Shown here piece by piece: positions 63,953-64,000 of a stretch of DNA of 64,000 bases (positions within the stretch are counted from its first letter, which is position 1; each line of letters opens with the position of its first letter). A program made the position numbers and the translations under genes. The DNA comes from Cruorifilaria tuberocauda (taxonomy: Eukaryota > Nematoda > Chromadorea > Rhabditida > Onchocercidae). The notes below the pieces were generated by a model that had not been told where the DNA came from, did no database searches, and saw nothing but the letters and a program-made list of their open reading frames with translations. Where the stretch lies: assembly GCA_013365365.1 (NCBI GenBank), contig JABVXU010000221.1, positions 1-64,000 of the forward strand, in the 5' to 3' direction.

Positions 63953-64000
63953 TCCTTTTCTTTCTTTCAAAGAGCAATTTCTCAATTGGAACTAAGAGCA

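Noticed and set aside
1..64000. CRISPR arrays, bacterial operons, insertion sequences or prophage
   Set aside because: No regularly spaced repeats, ribosome-binding sites or transposase frames are seen; the genes are intron-rich eukaryotic genes.

Overview
The window is AT-rich nuclear DNA of a multicellular eukaryote, most likely a parasitic nematode of the filarial/spirurid kind. Its genes are split into many short exons joined by short AT-rich introns with TTTCAG-type acceptors. One nematode-style seven-helix receptor gene is complete and a possible second runs off the right edge. Several start codons follow an acceptor-like AG with no cis donor seen, the layout expected of spliced-leader trans-splicing. 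The species cannot be fixed from the sequence alone.

Layout. Bases 1-8407 hold no gene I can support. A three-exon serpentine receptor lies at 8408-11070 (+). A minus-strand exon at 13602-13802 encodes an Ashwin-like N-terminus. A tandem + strand pair follows: CFAP20 (14421-15969) and the exosome nuclease DIS3/RRP44 (16561-22593). HEATR1/UTP10 (23268-34780, -) converges on DIS3. A REC8-type meiotic cohesin kleisin (36943-42432, +) stands head to head with HEATR1. Next come an ACBP-fused enoyl-CoA isomerase, ECI2 (44131-46027, +), a Tudor-like, cysteine-rich protein of unknown function (46543-49235, -), and the succinate dehydrogenase iron-sulfur subunit SDHB (50936-54844, +). Bases 54845-63487 are another gene-poor block, with one clear inverted repeat. 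A putative receptor exon sits at 63488-63746.

Functional themes. DIS3 and HEATR1 both act in RNA and ribosome metabolism (exosome; small-subunit processome), and an Ashwin-like protein would fit tRNA-ligase biology. SDHB and ECI2 are mitochondrial energy and fatty-acid genes. REC8 belongs to meiosis and CFAP20 to cilia. This looks like an ordinary mix of conserved genes, not a dedicated cluster.

I assembled the exons by hand from reading frame, GT/AG sites and remembered family sequences. Exon phases close for the receptor, CFAP20, ECI2 and the REC8 model. In SDHB the phases close only if a GC and an AT donor are accepted. DIS3 closes except at one unclear junction, and the Tudor-like gene closes only with a weak donor. 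The most noteworthy points are the DIS3 PIN domain lacking two of four catalytic acids, the non-standard splice sites in SDHB and DIS3, a near-perfect hairpin in the receptor intron, and a MITE-like inverted repeat. I found no clearly new biological system.
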